Part shown: positions 35,829-45,066 of the stretch, piece after piece
Position numbering within the stretch: position 1 is the first letter of the stretch
Layout of the letters: every line of letters starts with the position of its first letter
Origin: Flavobacteriales bacterium
GTDB lineage: Bacteria; Bacteroidota; Bacteroidia; Flavobacteriales_E; Vicingaceae
Assembly: GCA_020635825.1 (NCBI GenBank)
Contig: JACJZA010000010.1
Span: 62,001 to 126,000, forward strand
Reading direction: 5' to 3'
DNA length: 64,000 nt
The notes under the pieces: generated by a model
What the model was told of the DNA's origin: nothing
Database searches by the model: none
Seen by the model: the letters and a program-made list of their open reading frames with translations, nothing else
Program-made: the position numbers and the translations under genes

Positions 35829-36281
35829 ATGCAGTCTAAATCTATTTTCCATAAAATCTTTTTTATTTTTTTTGTTACAACATTATTCTTAGGTTGTGCA
35901 ATTCAGGATACAACAACTTCTACCCTTTATATTAAAAAATATTGTGTAGGAAAAGGTGGAGGATTTACTGGGAATTATTTAGAATTTTCGTTTAGTGAAG
36001 ATGGTAAAGTATATAAACGAGATTTCGTTTATGAAAGAGATGTTTATTACAAAGACTTATCAGCACAAGATCTGAGTTATTTTGTCGAACAAATAAAATC
36101 CTTGGGGCTGGAAAGTGCCGAACTAAACTCCCCAGGAAACATCTCAAAATATTTCGAAATAAGAGAACGAGAAACAACTATCAATAAATTGATTTGGGAT
36201 GGAGGATATAATAATGCTCCACAAAAAATTAATAATTTCCATGATGAATTGTATAAAAAATTGTCCGAATTACCGGAATAA
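35829..36281 (+). CDS. Lipoprotein of unknown function
   Basis: This 150-residue protein has a lipoprotein signal ending LFLGC at residue 23, followed by AIQDTTT. The mature part is a compact mixed domain with FTGNYLEFSFSEDGKVYKRD and a C-terminal amphipathic helix (NNFHDELYKKLSELPE). No family recognised. It is flanked by tonB (divergent) and rnr (76 nt downstream, same strand). Confidence 0.7.
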   Translation: MQSKSIFHKIFFIFFVTTLFLGCAIQDTTTSTLYIKKYCVGKGGGFTGNYLEFSFSEDGKVYKRDFVYERDVYYKDLSAQDLSYFVEQIKSLGLESAELNSPGNISKYFEIRERETTINKLIWDGGYNNAPQKINNFHDELYKKLSELPE

Positions 36282-36356
36282 TATTTAACAATCCTCTATT
36301 CATAATAATAATATAAAGACAAGCTTTCTCAGCTAAATAATCTTTACTTTCGATAC

Positions 36357-38501
36357 ATGGCAAAAAAGAAATCTAAAAGCGGCAAAGGAGGTTTTAAATT
36401 CAATCTAATTCAACAGATTATTACCTTATTTGACCGCAATCCTTCCCAATCTTTTAACTATAAACAAATAAGCAACGCTTTTGGATTTAAAGACCTTTCC
36501 AATAAAAAATTGGTATTGATGGTTTTAGAAGAACTTGCACAACAAGGTAAGCTTTATGAAACTAAACGAGGAACCTACAAACTAAAAAGCTCCAAATCTT
36601 TTGTGGAAGGAACTGTAGATATGACCAGCAGGGGCTCTGCTTATGTGATAGTTGAAGGAAGTGACACCGATATTTATATTTCTGCCAAAAACACCAACAC
36701 GGCATTACATGGCGATTTTGTGAAGGTAAATATTTTTACAAAACGCAATAGTGAAAAATTAGAAGGCGAAATTGTAGAAATAATAGAACGTAAAAAAACA
36801 GAATTTGTAGGGATTTTAGAAAAATCAAAAACTTTTTCATTTGTAGTGGTTAGTGATTCCAGAATGCCTTGCGATATTTTTATAAGCAACGATAAGCTTA
36901 AAGGAGCAAACAATGGTGATAAAGTAATTGCAAAAATTACTGAATGGCCAAGAGATAAAAAGAATCCATATGGAATGATTGTGGAAGTACTAGGTAGACC
37001 AGGAGAGAACGACACGGAAATGCATGCTATTTTAGCAGAATATGGTTTACCCTATAAATTTCCTGAACGCGTAGAACAAGATGCTGCCAAAATTGATTTA
37101 GAGATTTCAGTAAAAGAAATAAAAAAACGGAGAGATTTTAGAACCATTACTACTTTTACCATCGATCCTAAAGATGCTAAAGATTTTGACGATGCACTGT
37201 CTATCCAACAACTGGAAAATGGAAATTGGGAAATTGGAGTGCATATAGCTGATGTATCACATTATGTGTTACCTGGAACTTTATTGGACAAAGAAGCCTT
37301 TAACAGAGCCACTTCTGTTTATTTAGTTGACAGGGTTGTTCCTATGTTGCCCGAAGTATTATCAAATGGTGTTTGTTCTTTACGACCTCAAGAAACTAAA
37401 TTGTGTTTCTCAGCGGTTTTTGAATTAAATGATAAAGCTGAAGTGTTAAATGAATGGTTTGGAAGAACAGTCATTTTTTCTGATAGAAGATTTACCTATG
37501 AAGAAGCTCAAGAAAGAATTGAAACAAAAGAGGGAGATTTTGCTGAAGAAATTCTTCAACTGGATAAACTAGCCAAACTATTAAGAAAAGATAGATTCAA
37601 AAAAGGCTCTATTGCATTTGATAGAATTGAAGTAAAATTCAACATTGATGAGGATGGAAAGCCAACAGGAATTTACTTTAAAGAAAGTAAAGATTCCAAT
37701 AAGTTAATAGAAGAGTTCATGCTATTAGCTAACAAAAAAGTAGCTGAATTTGTGGGAAAACCGGACAAAAAGAAAAAGCCCAAAACTTTTGTGTATCGTA
37801 TCCATGACGAACCTAATCAAGAAAAACTATTAACCTTATCGAATTTTGTAAGAAAGTTTGGTTACGATTTTAATGTTACCCAAGCTGAAATAGCCAGTTC
37901 CATCAATAAACTTTTAGCCGATGTTCAAGGAAAAAATGAAGAGAATTTAATTGAACAACTAGCCATTAGAACCATGGCCAAAGCAGAATATTCCAGCAAT
38001 AATATAGGTCATTATGGATTGGCATTTCAATATTATTCTCATTTCACTTCACCTATTAGAAGATATCCTGATGTAATTGCTCACCGACTTTTACAACATT
38101 ACTTAGATGGAGGTGAATCCGTAAATCAGGCTGATGTTGAAGTGCAATGTAAACATTCCTCTCAAATGGAAATGTTAGCAACCGAAGCTGAAAGAGCTTC
38201 AATAAAATATAAGCAAGTAGAATTTTTACAAGATAAAATTGGTGAAGAATTTGATGGTGTAATTTCAGGAGTAAGTGAATGGGGAATTTATGTTGAAATA
38301 TTAAGCGGAATGTGTGAAGGAATGATAAAAATGAGAGATATGGAAGATGATTTTTACACCTTCGACCCTGATAATTATGCTGCTGTAGGTAAAAAATACG
38401 GTGACATTTATCGTATGGGAGATTCGGTGAAAATCAGAATTCTCCGTGCCGACTTGTTAAAAAAACAATTGGATTTTGGACTTATTCCTAATGAAGACTA
38501 G
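36357..38501 (+). CDS. rnr: Ribonuclease R
   Basis: This 714-residue 3'-5' exoribonuclease of the RNB family degrades structured RNA. In order: an N-terminal winged-helix-like region (about 15-70), two cold-shock domains (about 75-225), the RNB catalytic domain from about 260, with the metal-binding aspartates in TIDPKDAKDFDDALSI, and a C-terminal S1 domain (about 635-710, with GVISGVSEWGIYVEI). The length and S1 end match RNase R rather than RNase II. A -7-like TACTTTCG ends only 4 nt before the ATG, which may mean a leaderless transcript. The stop overlaps the next gene by 11 nt. Confidence 0.94.
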   Translation: MAKKKSKSGKGGFKFNLIQQIITLFDRNPSQSFNYKQISNAFGFKDLSNKKLVLMVLEELAQQGKLYETKRGTYKLKSSKSFVEGTVDMTSRGSAYVIVEGSDTDIYISAKNTNTALHGDFVKVNIFTKRNSEKLEGEIVEIIERKKTEFVGILEKSKTFSFVVVSDSRMPCDIFISNDKLKGANNGDKVIAKITEWPRDKKNPYGMIVEVLGRPGENDTEMHAILAEYGLPYKFPERVEQDAAKIDLEISVKEIKKRRDFRTITTFTIDPKDAKDFDDALSIQQLENGNWEIGVHIADVSHYVLPGTLLDKEAFNRATSVYLVDRVVPMLPEVLSNGVCSLRPQETKLCFSAVFELNDKAEVLNEWFGRTVIFSDRRFTYEEAQERIETKEGDFAEEILQLDKLAKLLRKDRFKKGSIAFDRIEVKFNIDEDGKPTGIYFKESKDSNKLIEEFMLLANKKVAEFVGKPDKKKKPKTFVYRIHDEPNQEKLLTLSNFVRKFGYDFNVTQAEIASSINKLLADVQGKNEENLIEQLAIRTMAKAEYSSNNIGHYGLAFQYYSHFTSPIRRYPDVIAHRLLQHYLDGGESVNQADVEVQCKHSSQMEMLATEAERASIKYKQVEFLQDKIGEEFDGVISGVSEWGIYVEILSGMCEGMIKMRDMEDDFYTFDPDNYAAVGKKYGDIYRMGDSVKIRILRADLLKKQLDFGLIPNED

Positions 38502-40038
38502 AACAATAACATTTTTTATTTCGTTTAGCATTCTATTTAGGATTCTCATTTCATGCCAATCTGAAAACAAAAAACAGCAAGAGGTTACTGAATCATTTTG
38601 TGACAACATACATAGAGATTCTTCAGTTAATTTATCTCAACAACTTGTCTCCATAAAAGATTCCATGGAAACCAAAACAGGTGTTTATGTTTTAGAGGAA
38701 GGTGATATTTCCATGATCTCACGGGCATGGTTATCTGAGTATGCAGAAAGAACAATAGATGTACAATATTTTATTTTTTCTGCAGATAATGTTGGGTTGA
38801 TTGCCTGTGATTATTTGTTAAGAGCTGCAGACCGTGGAGTCAACGTTCGAATATTAGTTGACGATATTATGGTAGAAGGAGACATTGATGAACTACTGGC
38901 GTTAGATGCTCACCCAAATCTTTCTATTAAAATCTACAATCCCACCACTAACTTCGGGAAAAATATTCTTGACAAAGTAAAACAACTCACTACCAACTTT
39001 AGAGGAGTAAATCAAAGAATGCACAACAAAACATTTACGGTAGATAATAAAGTGTCTATCACTGGAGGAAGGAACATTGCTGATGAGTATTTTGATTACG
39101 ATCATGAATATAATTTCAGAGATCGGGATGTATTATTAGTAGGAAAAGCATCGAAAGATATAGAACACTCATTCAATAGATTTTGGAACGATACATTAAG
39201 TGTTGCTATTACAAATATTGTTAATCCAAAAGATTATGACCTCAATATTGAAACCAAATACAACTATTTACACAACTATGCCTGTAATCCTGAAAATTTC
39301 TGGCCACAAGTAAGAGAAAAAATTAAAACCATTCCCAAAGCATTTGAGAACATCCAACAATCCGGAGAATTTATATGGCTTGATAGTGTTGTTTATGTTT
39401 CAGATATTCCTGGTAAAAATGATGGTTCCAAAGGATTAAAAGGAGGAGGTATTTGTACAAATGAACTGATACAATTAATAAAAAATGCCAAAACATCCAT
39501 TAGTATACAAACTCCCTACTTAATTACTACAAAACTAGGTCAGCAATTATTCAGAGATGCTGTGAACAGAGGGGTTGAAGTAAAAATATTAACCAACAGT
39601 TTAGCATCTACCGATAATTTGGAAGCTTTTAGCGGGTACCAAAGAGATCGAAATAAATTACTACAAACCGGGGTTAATATCTATGAATTCAAACCTGATG
39701 CAGCCATCAGATACAAAGTAATGACTGGGGCATTGCAAAAGGAACTGGATTATGCTCCCATTTTCGGGTTGCATGCAAAATCAATGGTCATTGACCAAGA
39801 AATTGCTGTGGTAGGAACATTTAACCTTGATCCGAGAAGTGCTAATCTAAATACAGAATGTGTTACCATTCTGTATTCAAAAAAAATAGGTTCTCAATTA
39901 TATCAAACCATGGAAGTTGATATTCTTCCTGAAAATGCATGGGAAACAACCTTAAAATTTAATCCCGACTCGGCTGCAGGAATCTGGAAAAAACTTAACA
40001 TGAATAGCCGAAAAGTAGTTCCAAAAAGTATTTTATGA
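38491..40038 (+). CDS. Phospholipase D family lipoprotein (cardiolipin synthase-like)
   Basis: Start chosen at 38491, which gives a lipoprotein signal (MKTRTITFFISFSILFRILI then SC); an in-frame ATG at 38476 lies inside rnr. The 515-residue protein has two complete HKD motifs: HNKTFTVDNKVSITGG at H178 and HAKSMVIDQEIAVVGTFNLD at H428, with the following GG/GTFN pattern. PLD enzymes with this layout include cardiolipin synthases and the Bacteroidota outer-envelope phospholipase D proteins. A lipid anchor is unusual for an inner-membrane cardiolipin synthase and suggests a periplasmic or outer-membrane role. Overlaps rnr by 11 nt and the next gene by 4 nt. Confidence 0.88.
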   Translation: MKTRTITFFISFSILFRILISCQSENKKQQEVTESFCDNIHRDSSVNLSQQLVSIKDSMETKTGVYVLEEGDISMISRAWLSEYAERTIDVQYFIFSADNVGLIACDYLLRAADRGVNVRILVDDIMVEGDIDELLALDAHPNLSIKIYNPTTNFGKNILDKVKQLTTNFRGVNQRMHNKTFTVDNKVSITGGRNIADEYFDYDHEYNFRDRDVLLVGKASKDIEHSFNRFWNDTLSVAITNIVNPKDYDLNIETKYNYLHNYACNPENFWPQVREKIKTIPKAFENIQQSGEFIWLDSVVYVSDIPGKNDGSKGLKGGGICTNELIQLIKNAKTSISIQTPYLITTKLGQQLFRDAVNRGVEVKILTNSLASTDNLEAFSGYQRDRNKLLQTGVNIYEFKPDAAIRYKVMTGALQKELDYAPIFGLHAKSMVIDQEIAVVGTFNLDPRSANLNTECVTILYSKKIGSQLYQTMEVDILPENAWETTLKFNPDSAAGIWKKLNMNSRKVVPKSIL

Positions 40039-40640
40039 TGAATAAATTGTTCTTATATACCGTATTATTAGCATTAGTCGTTACCGGCACTTTTACTCCC
40101 GACAGGTTAACATGGGCACTGGAAATTTTCCCCATTATTATCGGAGGCACCATTTTGATTATCACTTATAAAAAATTCCGGCTGACCAACCTGGTATATG
40201 CATTGGTTTTTATTCATTGTTTAATTCTTATTTACGGTGGAATGTATACCTATGCTAACACTCCTCTAGGTAATTTTGCACAAGAAATCTTTGAGTTGCA
40301 AAGAAATCCGTACGATCGATTAGGACATTTTGCACAAGGGTTTATCCCTGCCATTATTATTCGTGAACTCTACCTCCGTATTGGTCTTTTTAAAAAAGGA
40401 AAACTACTCAATACAGCTATTGTCTTATCTTGCATGGGAATTAGTGCCGGCTATGAAATTATTGAATGGATTGCTGCTCTTATCCTGAACGAAGGCGCTG
40501 AAGAATTCTTAGGTATGCAAGGCGATCAATGGGATACGCAATGGGATTTATTTTTAGCCACTGTAGGATCCATTACTTCACTTCTTCTATTATCAAAAAT
40601 TCATTCGAAACAAATTTCACTACTTGATCAACCCCAATAA
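40035..40640 (+). CDS. DUF2238 integral membrane protein (YjdF-like)
   Basis: The 201-residue protein has five or six membrane helices and the family signature YDRLGHFAQGFIPAIIIRELYLR, with EIIEWIAALI and the C-terminal MQGDQWDTQWDLFLATVGS. Function of the DUF2238 family is unknown. Its ATG overlaps the phospholipase D stop (ATGA), so it is translationally coupled to it. The 3' end overlaps the convergent minus-strand gene by 21 nt. Confidence 0.85.
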   Translation: MMNKLFLYTVLLALVVTGTFTPDRLTWALEIFPIIIGGTILIITYKKFRLTNLVYALVFIHCLILIYGGMYTYANTPLGNFAQEIFELQRNPYDRLGHFAQGFIPAIIIRELYLRIGLFKKGKLLNTAIVLSCMGISAGYEIIEWIAALILNEGAEEFLGMQGDQWDTQWDLFLATVGSITSLLLLSKIHSKQISLLDQPQ

Positions 40641-42113
40641 AGTAGGGTAAAAATTTTGCCTGATTGCTTTTGATTTGATCCATGCATAAAAAGCCATAGC
40701 CTGTATATCTTCCTGTTCGTATGGAACAAACTCCAACCGTTTTAACATTTCTTCGTGTAGTTTAGAAGGATTGTCTTGGTTGTTGTTTAGGTAATCTTTT
40801 AACAACACCAAATAATTAAAAGCCTTTTTGTAAATGGGATGCATTTTTAAATCTGCATAATTTCTTTCAATACTTCTTATTCGAGATTCTACTAAATCAT
40901 CAAACCCCAATTCAATGAACAATAATACTTCCATTAAATTTCTTTTTAATACCCACTCTACTCCCATGACCTTTTTATACCAATTGTCGCTATGGGTAAA
41001 ATCATTCAGTAGTGCCAAAGAAGCCTTATAATCTTTATTTAAAAATTTATAAATACCCAGATTAACGATCGTATTTAAATTTTCCTGATTCGAAAGTTTA
41101 CTTTTTATTTTATACAATTTACTAAGGTCATCAATGGCTTCAAGTAATTCTCCTAAAAAGACCTTGTTTGCAGCTACTAATTGTATGGTTTTCGCTTTGA
41201 ATTGATTTTGAAAAGAAACCGAACATTGATCTATAACACTTCCTAATTCCATTAAATAATTTAACGATTGGCTGAATTTTTTATTCCTGTAGCAGGTATG
41301 AGCAATCAGATATAAAAACTCTGCTTTTACCATATAATTTACATCCTCATCGGAATTTTTATAGAGTCGATTGTATTCCTTTATTAAATAGGGTTCAAAA
41401 TCATAAAAATCCTTTTTGGCTATAATTCCGGTCCGCACTATCTTTACCAGAAGCAAAACAACCCGGGGTGTCTGAAGAACATTTTTATCAATCTCTAATC
41501 TGTTTAAAGTACTGACAATCAAATTTTGGAAATCAATATCTACTCCCGTTTGCTTTAGTTGATCAAACCTATCCCTTACCACACTCATCGCTATTTTCAA
41601 TTTTTCATCCTGTTTCAACAACTCATGGTTCTTTTGATAGTTAATAATCACATCATTCAAGTGAATTTCTTTTTGAAGGTGACATTTCTCTATCTGTAGC
41701 AAATAAATAGAATTCAAAATGTCAGAATAGTGATATTGTGTAGCTAGATTTTCCGCCAATTTTAAATACTTCCATCCCTGATCAGTCAACCCTCTATCGA
41801 ATAAATAATTAACTACTCCGATAATTCCGTTAATATAAGAGGTCGGATTAGCTTCGGAACTGGTCGATTTTAGTATAAAAAAATCTGCCAAATGATTGAA
41901 CAACCGTTTTCTAATAGTATGATAAGCATTCATATTACTGGTTTGAAGTAGTTTCACCAGTTCTTTCGGTTTCCTTTCTTTTTCTTCTTTCAGCAGATTA
42001 AATAATTGTAAGTCCTTACGTCCCTTTCGGTATTTATTTCTTTGAATAAATGAAACAAATTCTTTTTGCTGAACCTGATCCATTGATAATATTACTTCTT
42101 GAATAGAATCCAT
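40620..42113 (-). CDS. Predicted all-helical protein, unknown function
   Basis: This 497-residue cytoplasmic protein starts MDSIQEVILSMDQVQQKEFV and has alternating amphipathic helices throughout, resembling a TPR or helical-repeat solenoid, with degenerate TPR-like units around 230-390 (EFLYLIAHTCYRNKKFSQSLNYL). The N-terminal 90 residues are basic and include FVSFIQRNKYRKGRKD. No enzyme motif. No close family recognised. It is alone in its strand between convergent and divergent neighbours. Confidence 0.65.
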   Translation of the reverse strand: MDSIQEVILSMDQVQQKEFVSFIQRNKYRKGRKDLQLFNLLKEEKERKPKELVKLLQTSNMNAYHTIRKRLFNHLADFFILKSTSSEANPTSYINGIIGVVNYLFDRGLTDQGWKYLKLAENLATQYHYSDILNSIYLLQIEKCHLQKEIHLNDVIINYQKNHELLKQDEKLKIAMSVVRDRFDQLKQTGVDIDFQNLIVSTLNRLEIDKNVLQTPRVVLLLVKIVRTGIIAKKDFYDFEPYLIKEYNRLYKNSDEDVNYMVKAEFLYLIAHTCYRNKKFSQSLNYLMELGSVIDQCSVSFQNQFKAKTIQLVAANKVFLGELLEAIDDLSKLYKIKSKLSNQENLNTIVNLGIYKFLNKDYKASLALLNDFTHSDNWYKKVMGVEWVLKRNLMEVLLFIELGFDDLVESRIRSIERNYADLKMHPIYKKAFNYLVLLKDYLNNNQDNPSKLHEEMLKRLEFVPYEQEDIQAMAFYAWIKSKAIRQNFYPTLLGLIK

Positions 42114-42233
42114 TTTAATAAATACGTTTTAAAACATAAAAAACACTAAATAAAAACAATTATAAATGATTTTAACTTTTTTTAAAAGTACGTATTTTAT
42201 TCATTATGGATTTATAATTTTTTCTTCACCATC

Positions 42234-42241
42234 TAAATTTG
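42234..42241 (+). promoter_or_regulatory. Bacteroidota-type -7 element (TAAATTTG)
   Basis: TAAATTTG matches TAnnTTTG and ends 19 nt before the ATG of the PlsC-like gene at 42261. No TTG is present at -33. Confidence 0.4.
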
Positions 42242-42260
42242 GCCTATAAAATTTTTAATT

Positions 42261-43418
42261 ATGAAAAATAACCAGGCCACTATCTCACCTCCTTTTTTAG
42301 TAAGACTATTTAATGAGAAGATCATTAAAAGCATTATTTGTTATTTGATTATTCAGCTTATTTTTCCCTATACCAGGTTTCTGATAACTGCCTCTTCTAT
42401 TTTGTTGGCATTTTATTTTAGACAGATTGTCTATTTCTTTTTACATAGCTTAATATGGGTACTTTCTAAAACAATCTATCGAATCAATACTTCCGGGATT
42501 GAAAACATCCCTAAAAAATCAGGAGGTATCATTGTAGCCAATCACACTTCTCTTTTAGATGCCTTGTTGATTATATCTTCTACAAAAAGAACCGTTCGCT
42601 TTGTAATGCACGATAAGATTTTTCATGCTCCGGTAATAGGACTGTTATTTAAAAAGCTGAACATGATCCCAATTAGTAGTAATAAGACTAAAGAAGGACT
42701 TGATGATTTTAATTACAGGTGTAAAAAGGAAATTGAGAACGGACATTTGGTGTGCATCTTCCCTGAAGGAGAAATTACCCGAAACGGACAATTGTCAACT
42801 TTTAAAAAAGGGATCGAGCATCTGGCTAAAATAACGCAAGCTCCTGTTATTCCTATTCACATGGACAATGTAATCGGAACTCCGTTATCATTCAAACCGG
42901 GTACACATCATAAATATGGGTTCAATTTTAAAACGCTCCGAAGAAAAGTTTTTATTACCATAGGAACTCCTATCAAAGAACTGAAATCTGCTTTTGAATT
43001 ACGACAAATTATTCGCGAACTGGAATTAAAAAATGTTGCTAAAAGAGTTAAAAAACTATCTCTGCAAGATGCCATTTATGGTATTAAATCACAATTGTAC
43101 AAAAACACGGAAGATATTATAAAAAGTGGTAATCTGACACTTAACAATCTGATTATTAACACCCCTAATTACAAAGTAAAAGACCTGATCGGATCAGAAA
43201 TAACACTTATCGGATCAAAACAAGGTAGTATAGGAAGACCTATTCCCGGAGTATTAGTAAAAATTGTTTCCGAATCAGGCCGGGAATTATCAGCAAATGA
43301 AATCGGTTACATATACATCAAACACTGTTTTACAAATCAATCTGTATGGAAAAATACCGGCAGGAAAGGACAAATTGATGAAGCCGGGTTCATCACATTA
43401 TCAATTATAATTTTCTAA
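42261..43418 (+). CDS. PlsC-type lysophospholipid acyltransferase with C-terminal fragment resembling an adenylation domain
   Basis: The 385-residue protein has one or two N-terminal membrane helices (about 23-70), then a PlsC acyltransferase domain with H95-x4-D100 (NHTSLLDA) and FPEG at 167-170 (FPEGEITRNG). After a helical linker, residues about 300-381 read like the middle of an AMP-binding domain: NTPNYKVKDLIG, GSIGRPIPGVLVKIV (322 on), SANEIGYIYIK and GQIDEAGFITLS, matching the GSVGRPxPGV, GEIxxxG and GDxGxxDExGF blocks of acyl-ACP synthetases. The N-terminal two thirds of such a domain are absent, so it cannot adenylate. It resembles a shrunken Aas (acyltransferase plus acyl-ACP synthetase). 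Confidence 0.85.
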   Translation: MKNNQATISPPFLVRLFNEKIIKSIICYLIIQLIFPYTRFLITASSILLAFYFRQIVYFFLHSLIWVLSKTIYRINTSGIENIPKKSGGIIVANHTSLLDALLIISSTKRTVRFVMHDKIFHAPVIGLLFKKLNMIPISSNKTKEGLDDFNYRCKKEIENGHLVCIFPEGEITRNGQLSTFKKGIEHLAKITQAPVIPIHMDNVIGTPLSFKPGTHHKYGFNFKTLRRKVFITIGTPIKELKSAFELRQIIRELELKNVAKRVKKLSLQDAIYGIKSQLYKNTEDIIKSGNLTLNNLIINTPNYKVKDLIGSEITLIGSKQGSIGRPIPGVLVKIVSESGRELSANEIGYIYIKHCFTNQSVWKNTGRKGQIDEAGFITLSIIIF

Positions 43419-43436
43419 CTCTCAAAACTTAATATT

Positions 43437-45005
43437 ATGAAAGATTTAATTAAAAACAACTGGATCAACGGACTGGGGATCCTGTTCATTTTCACAGCGT
43501 TTCTCTATTTTTTAAAAATAGCCATCGATTATGGCTGGTTTCCACCCGAAGTAAGAGCCGCTTCAGGTTTAATGATAGGAACATCTTCTCTTTTTGTCGG
43601 TTTTAAACTGTACAGAAAAAACCAGAAACCATTTTCAGAAATTGTTTCGGGCCTTGGGATAGCCATCATATATGCCACATTAGCCTATGTCAGTTTTAGT
43701 GAAACCATATTGTGGTCACACAATGCCATGTTGATCTCCACCATTGCATTAAGTGCTTTTTCCAGCTATTTTGCAGTTAAACTGAACATGAGGATCTTGT
43801 ATATTACTTCTACTGTAGGTGCTTTAATCACTCCTTTGGTTTTAAAAGCATCTGACACCCAAGATCTGATGCTTTTTATCTATTTACTGGTTATCAATAT
43901 ATCCGTACTGTACATAAGTGTCATAAAAAAATGGCACGAACTTAAGATCATCTCGTTTGTATCTTCTGTTCTAATTTATACCACTTATTATATTCTTTTT
44001 GATCCTATTCAGTGGGGTAGACCTTTCTTTTACATTTCGTCATTCTTTTTAGTTTATACTATCAGTTCAGTCATAGAATCATGGAAAATAGAAAAAAATG
44101 AGATTGGACTGAACCAATACCTAGACTTAATGAACACCATTAATTTCGTGTTCTGGTCCAACTTTATATTGAATCAATTCGACATCCCTCACACTTTACC
44201 CATGATCATTGTAGGGATCATATTCCTAAGCATAGGATCACTTAAATATTTTCTAAAAGATAAAAAAATAGAACTGGGTAACTGTTCTTATTTATTCTTC
44301 GGAATCATTGTGATGGCCATCGGGTGTAGCGATTCAGGATTATTGTTGACAAATGGAATTAACTATGTAGTGAATACTGCTATATGGCTGATCTTGATAT
44401 CCACACTTTTCATTTTCGGGAAAAAAACCAATAAATTTCCAGTCATACTTTCTGCCTACGGAAGCTTTTTAATACTTGTTATTTACTGGTATTCGGTTGC
44501 ATGGAATGTAGAATGGTTGCCTGTTTTCGGAATCAAGTACATTCCTTTCCTGAACCTGGGGGCGTTTATATGGATGGGGCTGGCATTCTTAGGATTTTAT
44601 TTTTCAAAATATGAAACCAATCATGAATTAACCACCAGCTATATCGATAAGAAAACACTTTCTACTCTTTTAGCCACATTAAGCCATCTGATAGTTGGAG
44701 GATTACTGACTATTCAAATTGTAAATTTATGGACCGCCTACGAGATCCGTTTCATTAAATTACATCTGGCTGTTTCCATTTGCTGGATCATCTATGCCTT
44801 AACCATTTATTTATGGAGCAACTATGCCAACAACAAAATCTTTAAATATGTTGGTGGAGCTGTTCTGGGGATCACATCCTTAAAGATCTTCATTTTTGAC
44901 CTGTCAGGAAGTGCTACTTTTCAAAAGGTAATTTTCCTAGCCATTGCTGGTGGATTGATCTTATTGATCGGGAAAGTCAATAGAAAGCAAATCATCAAAA
45001 AATAA
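43437..45005 (+). CDS. DUF2339-like multi-pass membrane protein
   Basis: This 522-residue protein has about 14-16 membrane helices and almost no soluble part. The N-terminal NWINGLGILFIFTAFLYFLK, then PPEVRAASGLMIG and GLGIAIIYATLAY, is the DUF2339 pattern. Function unknown. It follows the PlsC-like gene by 18 nt, probably as one operon. Leu is often CTG and Ile ATC, and glycine codons GGA/GGG are common, unlike the TTA/ATT-rich neighbours. Confidence 0.82.
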   Translation: MKDLIKNNWINGLGILFIFTAFLYFLKIAIDYGWFPPEVRAASGLMIGTSSLFVGFKLYRKNQKPFSEIVSGLGIAIIYATLAYVSFSETILWSHNAMLISTIALSAFSSYFAVKLNMRILYITSTVGALITPLVLKASDTQDLMLFIYLLVINISVLYISVIKKWHELKIISFVSSVLIYTTYYILFDPIQWGRPFFYISSFFLVYTISSVIESWKIEKNEIGLNQYLDLMNTINFVFWSNFILNQFDIPHTLPMIIVGIIFLSIGSLKYFLKDKKIELGNCSYLFFGIIVMAIGCSDSGLLLTNGINYVVNTAIWLILISTLFIFGKKTNKFPVILSAYGSFLILVIYWYSVAWNVEWLPVFGIKYIPFLNLGAFIWMGLAFLGFYFSKYETNHELTTSYIDKKTLSTLLATLSHLIVGGLLTIQIVNLWTAYEIRFIKLHLAVSICWIIYALTIYLWSNYANNKIFKYVGGAVLGITSLKIFIFDLSGSATFQKVIFLAIAGGLILLIGKVNRKQIIKK

Positions 45006-45013
45006 TTTATATC

Positions 45014-45055
45014 ATACCTGCCACAACAGAATATTCTGTTGTGGCAGGTATTTTA
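45014..45055 (+). terminator. 38-nt perfect palindrome followed by T, probable terminator
   Basis: ATACCTGCCACAACAGAAT and its exact reverse complement adjoin (45014-45051) with no mismatch, followed by TTTT. Loop-forming bases would come from the centre. It lies 9 nt past the DUF2339 stop and 12 nt before the next ATG, and is longer than a normal terminator. Confidence 0.8.
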
Positions 45056-45066
45056 ATCTTATAAAA

